Shown: piece by piece, positions 15,549 through 24,157 of the stretch
Layout of the letters: each line of letters starts with the position of its first letter
How positions within the stretch are numbered: position 1 is the first letter of the stretch
Assembly: GCA_009996615.1 (NCBI GenBank)
Contig: JAACZU010000026.1
Location: 1 to 33,950, forward strand
From: Rhodanobacteraceae bacterium
Lineage (GTDB): Bacteria > Pseudomonadota > Gammaproteobacteria > Xanthomonadales > Rhodanobacteraceae
Reading direction: 5' to 3'
Length of the DNA stretch: 33,950 bases
Translations under genes and position numbers: made by a program
The notes under the pieces: model-generated
What the model was told of the DNA's origin: nothing
Seen by the model: the letters and a program-made list of their open reading frames with translations, nothing else
Database searches by the model: none

Positions 15549-16208
15549 ATGCTGATCGATACCGCACAGGCCCGACAGAACATGATCGAGAACCAGGTCC
15601 GTCCCTGGGAAGTTCTCGATGCCCGCGTCCTCGACGTGCTGAGGACCGTCCCGCGCGAGGATTTCGTGCCGCCGCGCCTCCGCAACCTCGCCTTCGCCGA
15701 CACGGCGCTGCCGATCGGCCACGGCGAAGTCATGCTCAAGCCGGTCGTCGAGGGCCGGCTGCTGCAGGCGCTCGCGCTGCAGCCGGGCGAGCGCGTGCTC
15801 GAGATCGGCACCGGCACCGGCTTCCTGACCGCCTGCATGGCCCGCCTGGCCGGCCACGTGACCAGCCTCGAGCTTCACGCCGACCTCGCCGATGCGGCCC
15901 GCGCGAATCTCGCCGCGGCGCAGGTGCGCAACGCGCAGGTCGAGGTCGCCGACGCGATGCAGCCGTTCACCACCGACGCACTGTACGACGTCGTCGTGGT
16001 AGGCGGCGCGGTCTATGCGCTGCCCGAGCACCTGCGCGCACTGGTCAAGCCGGGCGGCCGCCTGTTCGCCTTCGTCGGCGAGTCGCCGGTCCTGGAGGCG
16101 ACGCTGTACACGCGCGCCGACGCGAGCCACTGGAGCAGCGAAAGCCTGTTCGAAACCGATACGCCGTATCTCCGGCACGCCGAACCACCGCGCCGCTTCA
16201 CGCTCTGA
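15549..16208 (+). CDS. Protein-L-isoaspartate O-methyltransferase family protein
   Basis: A 219-residue Rossmann-fold methyltransferase of the PCMT family. SAM motif I is VLEIGTGTGFL (residues 83-93), preceded by the family region PREDFVPPRLRNLAFADTALPIGHGE and followed by SLELHADLADAARANL and DVVVVGGAVYALPEHL. It begins with RQNMIENQVRPWEVLD, typical of the proteobacterial subgroup encoded beside tolC rather than the survival-linked pcm near surE. Classical PCMT has a serine in the active-site GHGQTIS loop. Here that loop reads GHGEVMLKP, so repair activity is uncertain. CAGGAG before the ATG is a good ribosome binding site. The tolC gene follows 39 bases later. Confidence 0.88.
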   Translation: MLIDTAQARQNMIENQVRPWEVLDARVLDVLRTVPREDFVPPRLRNLAFADTALPIGHGEVMLKPVVEGRLLQALALQPGERVLEIGTGTGFLTACMARLAGHVTSLELHADLADAARANLAAAQVRNAQVEVADAMQPFTTDALYDVVVVGGAVYALPEHLRALVKPGGRLFAFVGESPVLEATLYTRADASHWSSESLFETDTPYLRHAEPPRRFTL

Positions 16209-16247
16209 TCGCCGGCCCAGCACACCCAACCTTTCGAGGATGAATCG

Positions 16248-17639
16248 ATGATTCGCATCCGCTCCCTTTCGCTTGCCCTGCTGCTGGCCTGCGGCGCCTC
16301 CGCCGCGCATGCCGACGACCTGATGCAGACCTACCAGATCGCGCGCACCGCCGATCCGACGCTCGCCGGCGCCGAGGCGACCATGATGGCGACCAACGAG
16401 AACGTCGACCAGGCGCGCTCGGCCCTGCTGCCCACGATCGGCGGCAGCGTCGGCTTCACGCGCACGCACAGCGGCGACAACAGCACCAGCTTCGTCAACC
16501 TGCCGACGCCGGCCGACCCGAACGCGGAGGTCGAGGTCGACGGCTTCACGCGCACCAACTACACGCGCACGATCGGCGCGCAGCTCAATCAGAACATCCT
16601 CGACATCAGCAAGTGGACCGCGCTGAAGTCGAGCAAGTACACGGCACAGGCCGGCCAGGCCACCTACGACGCCGCGCAGCAGACACTGATGGTGAACGTC
16701 GCGACCGCCTACTTCGGCGTGCTCACCGCGCTCGACACGCTCAAGTTCGCCGAGGCCAACGAGAAGGCGCTGGCCAGCCAGCTCGAGCAGGCGCAGCAGC
16801 GCTTCGACGTCGGCCTGGCCGCGATCACCGACGTCAACAACGCCAAGGCGCAGCACGACCAGGCCGTGGCCAGCGTGATCAACGCGAAGAACGCGGTCGA
16901 CCAGGCGCGCGAGGTCGTGCGCCAGATCACCAACAAGGATCCGGGCGAATTCAAGCGCCTGCGCGAGGAGCTGCCGCTCGACCATCCGACGCCGGACGAT
17001 CCGGCCGCGTGGGTCGACGTCGCGCTGAAGCAGAACCCGATCCTGCACTCGGCCGCGCTGCAGCTGGACGCGGCCAACGCGAACATCAACACCGCGCGTG
17101 CCGGCCACCTGCCGACGATCACCGGCCAGGTCAGCTACTCGCGCGCGCCGGTGTGGGGCGATACGCGCTACGGCGGCCTGCCCGGCGACTTGCACAACAG
17201 CAGCGACCCGAAGTGGGGCAGCACGATCGGCCTCACGCTGAACGTGCCGCTGTTCACCGGCGGCTTCACGCAGTCGCGCGTGCGCCAGGCGATCTACAAC
17301 CGTGATTTCGCGCAGGACCAGTACGAACTGAGCCGCCGCCAGATCGAGGCGGCCACGCGCAACAACTACCGCTCGGTCATCGCCGGCGCCAGCGCGGTCG
17401 AGGCGACGCGCGCCGCGGTCGTCTCGGCGCAGAGCTCGCTGGATGCCTCGCGCGCCGGCTACGAGGTCGGTACGCTGACGATCGTCGACGTGCTGCTGGC
17501 CCAGCAGACCCTGCTGCAGTCGCAGAGCAGCTACTCGGCCGCGCGCCACAGCTTCGTGCTGAGCCGCCTGCTGCTCAAGCAGGCCGCCGGCGTGGTCGAG
17601 GTCAAGGACCTCGAGGCGATCAACGCTTTGCTGGAGTGA
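16248..17639 (+). CDS. tolC: TolC family outer-membrane channel protein
   Basis: A 463-residue outer-membrane efflux and type I secretion duct. The signal peptide (residues 1-22, cut after AAHA) is followed by DLMQTYQIARTADPTLAGAEA and a tandem repeat architecture of alternating strands and long helices, with many Gln/Ala coiled-coil segments (QLEQAQQRFDVGLAAITDVNNAKAQHDQ and its second-half counterpart). The C-terminal GYEVGTLTIVDVLLAQQTLLQSQSSYS is diagnostic. TolC trimers span the outer membrane and periplasm and join tripartite pumps. AGGA lies seven bases before the ATG. It runs with the pcm-like gene and faces waaA tail to tail. Confidence 0.95.
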   Translation: MIRIRSLSLALLLACGASAAHADDLMQTYQIARTADPTLAGAEATMMATNENVDQARSALLPTIGGSVGFTRTHSGDNSTSFVNLPTPADPNAEVEVDGFTRTNYTRTIGAQLNQNILDISKWTALKSSKYTAQAGQATYDAAQQTLMVNVATAYFGVLTALDTLKFAEANEKALASQLEQAQQRFDVGLAAITDVNNAKAQHDQAVASVINAKNAVDQAREVVRQITNKDPGEFKRLREELPLDHPTPDDPAAWVDVALKQNPILHSAALQLDAANANINTARAGHLPTITGQVSYSRAPVWGDTRYGGLPGDLHNSSDPKWGSTIGLTLNVPLFTGGFTQSRVRQAIYNRDFAQDQYELSRRQIEAATRNNYRSVIAGASAVEATRAAVVSAQSSLDASRAGYEVGTLTIVDVLLAQQTLLQSQSSYSAARHSFVLSRLLLKQAAGVVEVKDLEAINALLE

Positions 17640-17643
17640 AGCC

Positions 17644-17664
17644 GGGATTGGGGATTGGGGATTC
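17644..17664 (+). repeat. Three GGGATTG heptads after tolC
   Basis: GGGATTG, GGGATTG and GGGATTC follow one another, starting four bases after the tolC stop. A further GGGATTGG occurs near 17734. This is the same class of 7-bp tandem repeat as at 11010-11108, with a different unit. Confidence 0.75.
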
Positions 17665-17771
17665 GGTTGAAGCCTGCTTCGCCGAGCCCCGGATCCGGTC
17701 CCGCCGCGCCACGCCTTCAAGGCCGGGATGCGGGATTGGAAAGAGCGCCGGCCGCTGCCGGCCTCGCCACT

Positions 17772-17799
17772 CGTCTCCCGTCTCACGCCTCCCGTTTCA
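17772..17799 (+). repeat. Four CGTCTCC-type heptads overlapping the end of waaA
   Basis: CGTCTCC, CGTCTCA, CGCCTCC and CGTTTCA follow in register. They cover the waaA stop codon (17783-17785) and its last codons, so the final residues of WaaA (LKREA) are encoded by repeat units. The unit is close to the CGTTTCT/CGCTCCT heptads at 11067-11108. Confidence 0.7.
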
Positions 17800-19060
17800 A
17801 CACCCTCTCCACGATCGTCATCGTGCGCTCGACCGCGCCGCGCTCGCGTTCCATCACCGCGTGCGCGGCCTCGCCCATGCTGCGCCGCTCGACGTCGCGC
17901 GACAGCAGGCGCACCACGGTCGGGCCGAGCGCGTCGCCGTCGGCGATGCGCAGCACCGCGCCGGCCGCGATCAGGTCCTCGGTGACTTCCTCGAAATTGA
18001 AGGTCTGCGGGCCGACGATGGCCGGCCGCGCCAGCGCGGCCGGCTCGAGCAGGTTGTGGCCGCCGACCGGCACCAGGCTGCCGCCGACGAAGGCGACGTC
18101 GGCGGCGGCGTAGAACTGGATCAGTTCACCCATCGAGTCGATCACGAAGCACTGGCAGGCCGGCGTCGCGCCGCCCTCCTCGCTGCGCGTGCTGGTGCGG
18201 AAGCCATACGCGCGGCAGGCCGCGGCGACCGGCTTGAAGCGCTCGGGATGGCGCGGCGCGATCAGCAGCAGCGCATCCGGGAAGCGACGCAGCACCGCCG
18301 CATGCGCCTTCAGCACCGCCAGTTCCTCGCCCTCGTGCGTGCTCGCCGCGATCCACACCGGCCGCGCGTCGCCGGCTGCGGCGCGGAACGCGGCGCCGCG
18401 CTCGCGCGCGCAGGCCGGCACCGCCATGTCGAACTTCAGGTTGCCGACCACGGCCAGGCGCGATGCATCCGCGCCAAGCTGGCGCAGGCGCTCGTAGTCC
18501 GACGACGACTGCGCGGCGACGAAGCTGGCGCAGCGCACCGCGCGCCGCGCCAGCGGCTGGATCGGCCAGTAGCCGCGCAGCGACTTCTGCGACAGCCGCG
18601 CGTTGGCGATCACGATCGCGATGCCGCGCTCGGCACAGGTCATGAACAGGTTCGGCCAGATCTCGGTCTCCATGATCACGGCCAGGCGCGGCCGCACGCG
18701 GTCGAGGAAACGCTTGACCGCCGGCGTCAGGTCGTACGGCAGGTAGACGTGGAACACGCGTTCGCCGAACAGCTGCTGCACGCGCTCCGAGCCGGTCGGC
18801 GTGACCGTCGTGATGACGAAGCGCGAGTCGCGGTAGCGGCGCATCAGCGCCTCGATCAGCGGCACGGCGGCGTTGACCTCGCCCAGCGAGACGGCGTGGA
18901 TCCAGATGCTGTCGCGGATGTGCGGGTCGTCGAAGAAGCCGAAGCGCTCGCGCCAGCGGCCGAAGTAGCCGTGGTACTTGAAGCCGCGCGCGGCCAGCCG
19001 GTACAGCACGAACGGCGTCAGCAGGTACAGCGTGAGCGTATAGATGAGGCGCTGGAACAC
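17783..19060 (-). CDS. waaA: 3-deoxy-D-manno-octulosonic acid (Kdo) transferase
   Basis: A 425-residue GT30 glycosyltransferase that adds Kdo to lipid IVA, the step joining lipid A to the core. A membrane-anchoring N-terminal helix (LIYTLTLYLLTPFVLYRLA) is followed by GRWRERFGFF, the catalytic-region HAVSLGEVNAA (probable catalytic base E61), TVTPTGSERVQQLF, METEIWPNLF, NARLSQKSLRGY, and the C-terminal donor site GGSLVPVGGHNLLEPAALARP. The start is GTG 19060: no ATG lies between it and the conserved region, and it places the anchor helix at the N-terminus. It is divergent from the lauroyltransferase gene that acts next in the pathway. Its 3' end runs into a heptad repeat. Confidence 0.94.
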   Translation of the reverse strand: MFQRLIYTLTLYLLTPFVLYRLAARGFKYHGYFGRWRERFGFFDDPHIRDSIWIHAVSLGEVNAAVPLIEALMRRYRDSRFVITTVTPTGSERVQQLFGERVFHVYLPYDLTPAVKRFLDRVRPRLAVIMETEIWPNLFMTCAERGIAIVIANARLSQKSLRGYWPIQPLARRAVRCASFVAAQSSSDYERLRQLGADASRLAVVGNLKFDMAVPACARERGAAFRAAAGDARPVWIAASTHEGEELAVLKAHAAVLRRFPDALLLIAPRHPERFKPVAAACRAYGFRTSTRSEEGGATPACQCFVIDSMGELIQFYAAADVAFVGGSLVPVGGHNLLEPAALARPAIVGPQTFNFEEVTEDLIAAGAVLRIADGDALGPTVVRLLSRDVERRSMGEAAHAVMERERGAVERTMTIVERVLKREA

Positions 19061-19086
19061 GGCAGCGGCGGATGCGGGGGGCCGGC

Positions 19087-19092
19087 AGTATA
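19087..19092 (-). promoter_or_regulatory. Possible -10 box of waaA
   Basis: TATACT on the minus strand lies 26 bases before the GTG start of waaA in the 109-base divergent spacer. No clear -35 is seen. Confidence 0.35.
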
Positions 19093-19169
19093 GCTTTGCC
19101 GGCGCCGCGCACGGTCCGGCGTCGGCGCGGCCGCTGCGCCGCCGTGGCGGCTTCCTCCATAATTCCCCG

Positions 19170-20090
19170 ATGCCGCAACCTGCCCCGCCGTTCCGCGCCG
19201 CCCTGCTCGCCCCACGCCACTGGCCGGCCTGGCTCGGACTCGGCCTGGCCTGGCTGCTGGCGCGACTGCCGTACACGTGGCTGTACCGCTGCGGCCGCGG
19301 CCTCGGCATGCTGGCGGCGCGGCTGATGCCGGCGCGCCGGCGCGTCGCCGCGCGCAACCTCGAATTGTGCTTTCCGCAGCTCGACGCGCGCGAACGCGCC
19401 GCGCTGCTCGAGGCAAACCTGCGCGACAGCGGCCTGATGCTGGTCGAGTTCGCGCTGGCCTGGCTGGGCACGGCCCGCGCGGTCGGGCGCATCCCGGTCC
19501 GCTTCGACGGCCTGCACCACCTCGCCGCCGCGCGCGCGGCCGGCCGTGGCGTGCTGCTGGTCGGCGCGCATTTTTCGCATCTGGAAATGTGCGCGCGGCT
19601 GGTGTCGCAGCGCATCGCGATCGCCGGCATGTACCGCGAGCACGACGACGCGGCGTTCGAATGGGCGATCAAGCGCGCGCGCCTGCGCTACGCCGACGCG
19701 ATGTTCACCAAGGACGAGCTGCGCGCGAGCGTGCGCTACCTCAGGGCCGGCGGCACGCTGTGGTACGCGCCGGACCAGGACATGCGCGGCAAGGACGCGG
19801 TGTTCGCGCCGTTCTTCGGCGTGCCGGCCGCGACGATCACCGCCACGCACCACCTCGCGCGCCTGTCCGGCGCGGCGGTGATCCCGTTCTTCCACCGCCG
19901 CCTCGACGGCGGCGGCTACGCGATCCGGCTGGAGGCGCCGCTGGCGGATTTCCCGAGCGCCGACGCCGCCGCCGACACCGCGCGCGTCAACGCCTGCATC
20001 GAACGCATGGTGCGCGAGGCGCCAAGCCAGTACCTTTGGATGCACAAACGCTTCAAGACGCGTCCGCCGGGGGAGGCGGACGTGTACTGA
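19170..20090 (+). CDS. lpxL: Lipid A biosynthesis lauroyl/myristoyl acyltransferase
   Basis: A 306-residue late acyltransferase of the LpxL/HtrB family, which adds a secondary acyl chain to Kdo2-lipid IVA at the inner membrane. An N-terminal membrane helix (WPAWLGLGLAWLLARLP) precedes the catalytic HX4E motif at H134-E139 in GAHFSHLEM. Later family motifs are present: GMYREHDDAAFEW, LWYAPDQDMRGKDAVFAPFFGVPA and QYLWMHKRFKTRPPG. ATG 19170 lies where the family begins. It is divergent from waaA, whose product makes its substrate. Whether it is functionally LpxL, LpxM or LpxP cannot be decided from sequence alone. Confidence 0.92.
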   Translation: MPQPAPPFRAALLAPRHWPAWLGLGLAWLLARLPYTWLYRCGRGLGMLAARLMPARRRVAARNLELCFPQLDARERAALLEANLRDSGLMLVEFALAWLGTARAVGRIPVRFDGLHHLAAARAAGRGVLLVGAHFSHLEMCARLVSQRIAIAGMYREHDDAAFEWAIKRARLRYADAMFTKDELRASVRYLRAGGTLWYAPDQDMRGKDAVFAPFFGVPAATITATHHLARLSGAAVIPFFHRRLDGGGYAIRLEAPLADFPSADAAADTARVNACIERMVREAPSQYLWMHKRFKTRPPGEADVY

Positions 20091-20114
20091 CTGGCTAACC
20101 GTCGGGAGGGACGC

Positions 20115-22796
20115 ATGCCATTCCTGATCGTCATCGCGTGCGGCCTGGTCGGCGCGATCCTCGGTGACGCGTTCGGCAACGACGCGACCGGCGCGCTCGG
20201 CTTCTTCGGCGGCCTTGCGTTCGGTCTGGTGCTGGTGCGCCTGCGCGGGCTCGCCGCGCGCGTCGGCGCGCTGGAGGCGGAGCTGAGCGCGCTGAAGAAC
20301 GCACGCGCGCCACGACCGGCCGCACCGGTCGCGGCGCCGGCGGAGCCCACGGCGATCGACCTGCGCGCCATCCCGGCACCCGCCGCCGTACCGCCTGTCG
20401 CGGTACCGGCCGCCGCACCACCGCCGGAGCTGCCCGTCGCCGCCCCTCCGCCGCGCCCGCACAGCCCGGCCGTGCCGCCGCCCGTGCCGGCCGCGCCCGA
20501 CCTCGGCGAGAAGCTCGTCGCCGCCGTCAAGCGCTGGTTCACCGAAGGCAACGTGCCGGTCAAGATCGGCATGCTGGTGCTGTTCGCCGGCGTCGCGGCG
20601 TTGCTCAAGTACGCCTCCGACCAGGGCTGGCTGCGCCTGCCGGTCGAGCTGCGCCTGGCCGGCATCGCACTCGCCGCGATCGCCGCGCTCGGGTTCGGCT
20701 GGCGCGAGCGCATGCGCCGGCGCAGCTTCGGCCTGGCGCTGCAGGGCGGCGCGATCGGCGTGCTGCTGCTGAGCGTGTTCGCCGCGTTCCGGCTGTACCA
20801 GCTGCTGCCCGCCGGCGCCGCGTTCGCGCTGCTGCTGGTGCTGGTCGCCGGTGCCGGCGTGCTCGCGGTACTGCAGGATGCGCTCGCGCTCGCCGTGCTC
20901 GGCATCCTCGCCGGCTTTTCCGCGCCGGTGCTGATCGCGACCAGCAGCGGCAACCACGTCGCGCTGTTCTCGTACTACGCGCTGCTGAACCTGGCGATCT
21001 TCGCGATCGCCTGGGTCAAGCCGTGGCGCGCGCTGAACCTGCTCGGCTTCTTCGCCACCTACGCGATCGGCACCGCCTGGGGCGTGCTGCGCTACGAGCA
21101 CGCGCTGTACGCGAGCACCGCGCCGTTCCTGGCGCTGTTCTTCGCGATCTACCTGGCGATCCCGATCCTGTACGCGTGGCGCCAGGAGCCGCAGCGGCGC
21201 GACCTCGTGGACGGCACGCTGGTGTTCGGCAATCCGCTGTTCGCGTTCGCGCTGCAGGCGGCACTGCTCGACGGCGAACGCCTGCCGCTGGCGTACTCGG
21301 CGCTGCCGCTGGCGCTGGTCTACGCGCTGCTCGCGGCCTGGCAGCGGCCGCGCCGGCGCGTGCTCGGCGAGTCGTTCGCGGTGCTCGCGGTCGGCTTCGC
21401 CACGCTGGCCGTGCCGCTCGCGTTCAGCGCGCGCGTCAGCGGCTGCACGTTCGCGCTCGAGGGCGCCGCGCTGGTCTGGCTCGGCCTGCGCCAGCAGCGG
21501 CGCTTGCCGCAGGTCAGCGGCCTCGTGCTGCAGGCGCTCGCCGCCGGTGCGTTCGTGCTGGCACTGGCGTCCAACGGCGCCGACCAGGTGCCGGTCGCGA
21601 ATGGCACCTTCCTCAGCGCCGTGCTGATCGCCGGCGCGGCGTTCGTCAGCGCGTGGCTGTACCGCCGCGCCGGCGCGCCTGCGCCGCTCGCGCTGCCGCT
21701 GTACCTGTGGGGCCTGGCCTGGTGGCTCGGCGCCGGCCTGCGCGAGATCGACCGCTTCGTGCCGGACGACCGGCAACCGCCGGCGCTGCTCGCGCTCGCC
21801 GCGCTGACGGCGGCGCTGGCCGCGCTCGCGGCGCGCCGCACGCGCGCGGCCGCACCGGCATGGACGGCCGCGCTCGCACTCGCCAGCGGCACTGTGCTGG
21901 TGCTGCTGTTCGCCGCGGCCGAGGCGCGCCCGTTCGCCGGCTGGGGCCTGGCCGCATTCGCGGCCTACGCCGCGGCCGGCGTGTTCGCGCTGCACGCGCT
22001 GCGCGCGGCCGCGCTGGCGCCGGTCCGCATCGCGCAACTGGGCTGGCTGTGGAGCTGGACGCTCGCGCTCGCGCTCGCGCTGCGCCAGTTCGCCGGCGAT
22101 GCACAGCTCGGCGCCGGCTGGCGCGACGCGCTCACGCTGGCACCCGTACTCGCCGCGTGGGCGCTCGCGCTGCTGCGCCCGGCCTGGCTGGCGCCGCCGC
22201 TGGCCGCGCGCTTCGCCGAACTGCGCGGTCCCTTGCTGCTGTCGCAGGCGCTGCTCGCGGCGCTCGCGTTCGCGCTGCTGCTCGGCCATGCCGGCGCCAG
22301 CACGCCGCTGCCGTGGCTGCCGCTGCTCAATCCCGTCGAGCTCGCGCAGCTCGGCGCGCTCGCCTGCGCCGCACGCTGGTTGGCCGATCGCGATGCGCCG
22401 GTCGACCTCATCCCCAAGCGGCCGCTGATCCTCGCGGCAGCCGGCTTCGCGTTCGTCACCGCGGCGACGCTGCGCGGCGCGCACCAGCTCGGCGGCGTGC
22501 CGTGGGACGGCCAGCTGTGGTCGTCGAACCTCGCGCAGACCGCGCTGACCGTGGTCTGGAGCGTGCTCGGCGTGCTCGGCTGGGTGACCGGATCGCGCCG
22601 CGGCCGACGCGCGCTGTGGCTGGCCGGCGCGCTGCTGATGGGCGTGGTGCTGGCCAAGCTGCTGCTGGTCGACCGCACGCATCTGGGCAACCTGTTCGGC
22701 ATCGCCTCGTTCATCGCCTACGGCCTGCTGTGCACGGTGATCGGCTACTTCGCGCCGGCGCCGCCGCGCGCCGGCGCGAACGGGGCCTCGGCATGA
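20115..22796 (+). CDS. DUF2339 family polytopic membrane protein
   Basis: An 893-residue inner-membrane protein with upwards of twenty predicted helices. It opens with a short membrane segment (MPFLIVIACGLVGAILGDAF), a coiled-coil stretch (LRGLAARVGALEAELSALK) and a Pro/Ala linker to about residue 130. Then comes the DUF2339 signature WFTEGNVPVKIGMLVLFAGVAALLKYASDQGWL, and an almost continuous series of helices to FLGIASF-like C-terminal segments (NLFGIASFIAYGLLCTVIGY). Function is unknown. The stop overlaps the ATG of the next gene by ATGA, and DUF2339-DUF3999 pairs are a known combination, so the two products probably form a complex. Confidence 0.9.
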   Translation: MPFLIVIACGLVGAILGDAFGNDATGALGFFGGLAFGLVLVRLRGLAARVGALEAELSALKNARAPRPAAPVAAPAEPTAIDLRAIPAPAAVPPVAVPAAAPPPELPVAAPPPRPHSPAVPPPVPAAPDLGEKLVAAVKRWFTEGNVPVKIGMLVLFAGVAALLKYASDQGWLRLPVELRLAGIALAAIAALGFGWRERMRRRSFGLALQGGAIGVLLLSVFAAFRLYQLLPAGAAFALLLVLVAGAGVLAVLQDALALAVLGILAGFSAPVLIATSSGNHVALFSYYALLNLAIFAIAWVKPWRALNLLGFFATYAIGTAWGVLRYEHALYASTAPFLALFFAIYLAIPILYAWRQEPQRRDLVDGTLVFGNPLFAFALQAALLDGERLPLAYSALPLALVYALLAAWQRPRRRVLGESFAVLAVGFATLAVPLAFSARVSGCTFALEGAALVWLGLRQQRRLPQVSGLVLQALAAGAFVLALASNGADQVPVANGTFLSAVLIAGAAFVSAWLYRRAGAPAPLALPLYLWGLAWWLGAGLREIDRFVPDDRQPPALLALAALTAALAALAARRTRAAAPAWTAALALASGTVLVLLFAAAEARPFAGWGLAAFAAYAAAGVFALHALRAAALAPVRIAQLGWLWSWTLALALALRQFAGDAQLGAGWRDALTLAPVLAAWALALLRPAWLAPPLAARFAELRGPLLLSQALLAALAFALLLGHAGASTPLPWLPLLNPVELAQLGALACAARWLADRDAPVDLIPKRPLILAAAGFAFVTAATLRGAHQLGGVPWDGQLWSSNLAQTALTVVWSVLGVLGWVTGSRRGRRALWLAGALLMGVVLAKLLLVDRTHLGNLFGIASFIAYGLLCTVIGYFAPAPPRAGANGASA

Positions 22797-24157
22797 GCGC
22801 ACGCACCGTTCTGATGGCCGCCGGTTTGCTTGCGGCACGCGGCGCCGCAGCCGGCACGCCGGCCGACTATGCGGTCACGTTCGCGCTCGACACGCCCGAC
22901 GCGGCCGCCAGCGCGTGGACGGTCGAGCTGACGCCGGACGTCCACGCCTGGCTGCAGGACGCGGCGCTGCGCGACCTCGAGGTCTTCAACGCAGCCGGCC
23001 AGCCGGTGCCGTTCGCGCGGCTCGCCACGCCGGCGGAGCGGCCGCGTACACAGGCCGTCGCGCTGCCGCTGCTGGCGCTGCCGCCAGTCAAGGCCGCCGG
23101 CGCCAACGATCTGCGCCTGGTCATCGAGCGCGACGCCGCCGGCCGCCTGCGCCGCCTCGATGCCGGCGAGCAGGCCGCGCCGGCGAGCGGTGGCACGCGC
23201 GACTGGCTGCTCGACGCCAGCGCCCTGGCGCAGCCGATCGAGCGCCTCGAACTGGGCTGGAACGCACCCGCCACCGGCGTGGTCGCGCGCTTTCGCGTCG
23301 AGGCCGGCGACGACCTGCAGCACTGGCGCGAAGTCGGCAGCGGCAGCGTGCTCGCGCTCGCGCTCGAACAGGATGGTGCGCGGCTCGACAAGCGCGACCT
23401 CGCGCTGGACGCGGCGCGCGCGCCCTACCTGCGCCTGCAGCGGCTCGACGACGGCCCCGAGCTGAATGGGCTGCACGTGCAGGCGCACACGGTCGAGCGC
23501 GGCCCGGCCGCGCCGGCACGGGCATGGCTCGAGGCGAGCCATGCGGCGACCGGCCCCGACGCGGCGGCCGGATCGTTCGACTACATCCTGCCGGCCGCGC
23601 TCGCGGTCGAGGCCGCGCGGATCGAGCTGGCCAGCGACAACGCGCTCGCGCCACTCACGCTGGCCGCGGGCGCCAACGGCGCCAGCGCCTGGCGCGAGCT
23701 CGCGCGCGTCACCGCGTTCCGGCTGCGCCTCGGCGACGAGCGCGTGTTCAACGACGAGGTCGCATTCGGCCCGGGCGTGCCCGTGCGCATGCTGCGCCTG
23801 ACACCGGCGGTGCCGCTGGCGGCACCGCCGCGCCTGCAGCTGGCCTGGCAACCGGAGCGTTTCGTGTTTCTCGCCGAGGGCGACGGGCCGTACCGGCTCG
23901 CCGCCGGCAGCGCGCGCGCGCGGCGCGCCGATTACCCAATCGAGGCCGCGCTGGCCGGGCTGCGCGCGAAGCTCGGGCGCGACTGGCAGCCGCCGCTGGC
24001 CAGTCTGGGAGCAGCGCAGGAGAGCGCCGGCCAGACCGCGCTGACACCGCCACCGGCGCCGATCCCATGGCGGCGCTGGCTGCTGTGGGCGGTTCTGGTC
24101 GCCGGCGCGGCCGCGGTCGGCGGCTTCGCGCTCAGCCTGCTGCGCGAGCGGCGCTGA
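22793..24157 (+). CDS. DUF3999 family exported, membrane-anchored protein
   Basis: A 454-residue protein with a signal peptide (residues 1-20, cut after RGAAA), a large periplasmic beta-rich region (YAVTFALDTPDAAASAWTVELTP, AAGANDLRLVIERDAAGRLRRL, ELGWNAPATGVVARFRVEAGDDL, RLTPAVPLAAPPRLQLAWQPERFVFLAEG) and one C-terminal transmembrane helix (WRRWLLWAVLVAGAAAVGGFALSLL) with an RERR end. The layout matches DUF3999. ATG 22793 overlaps the stop of the DUF2339 gene by four bases. Its last 26 bases overlap the end of the convergent O-antigen ligase gene. Function unknown; it is probably the periplasmic partner of the DUF2339 protein. Confidence 0.88.
   Translation: MSARTVLMAAGLLAARGAAAGTPADYAVTFALDTPDAAASAWTVELTPDVHAWLQDAALRDLEVFNAAGQPVPFARLATPAERPRTQAVALPLLALPPVKAAGANDLRLVIERDAAGRLRRLDAGEQAAPASGGTRDWLLDASALAQPIERLELGWNAPATGVVARFRVEAGDDLQHWREVGSGSVLALALEQDGARLDKRDLALDAARAPYLRLQRLDDGPELNGLHVQAHTVERGPAAPARAWLEASHAATGPDAAAGSFDYILPAALAVEAARIELASDNALAPLTLAAGANGASAWRELARVTAFRLRLGDERVFNDEVAFGPGVPVRMLRLTPAVPLAAPPRLQLAWQPERFVFLAEGDGPYRLAAGSARARRADYPIEAALAGLRAKLGRDWQPPLASLGAAQESAGQTALTPPPAPIPWRRWLLWAVLVAGAAAVGGFALSLLRERR

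Noticed and set aside
18126..22838. A 1570-codon open frame on the minus strand.
   Set aside because: It covers waaA in another frame, lpxL and the DUF2339 gene, is extremely rich in Arg, Gln, Ala and Gly, and has no recognisable domain. It is a by-product of the high GC content opposite real genes.
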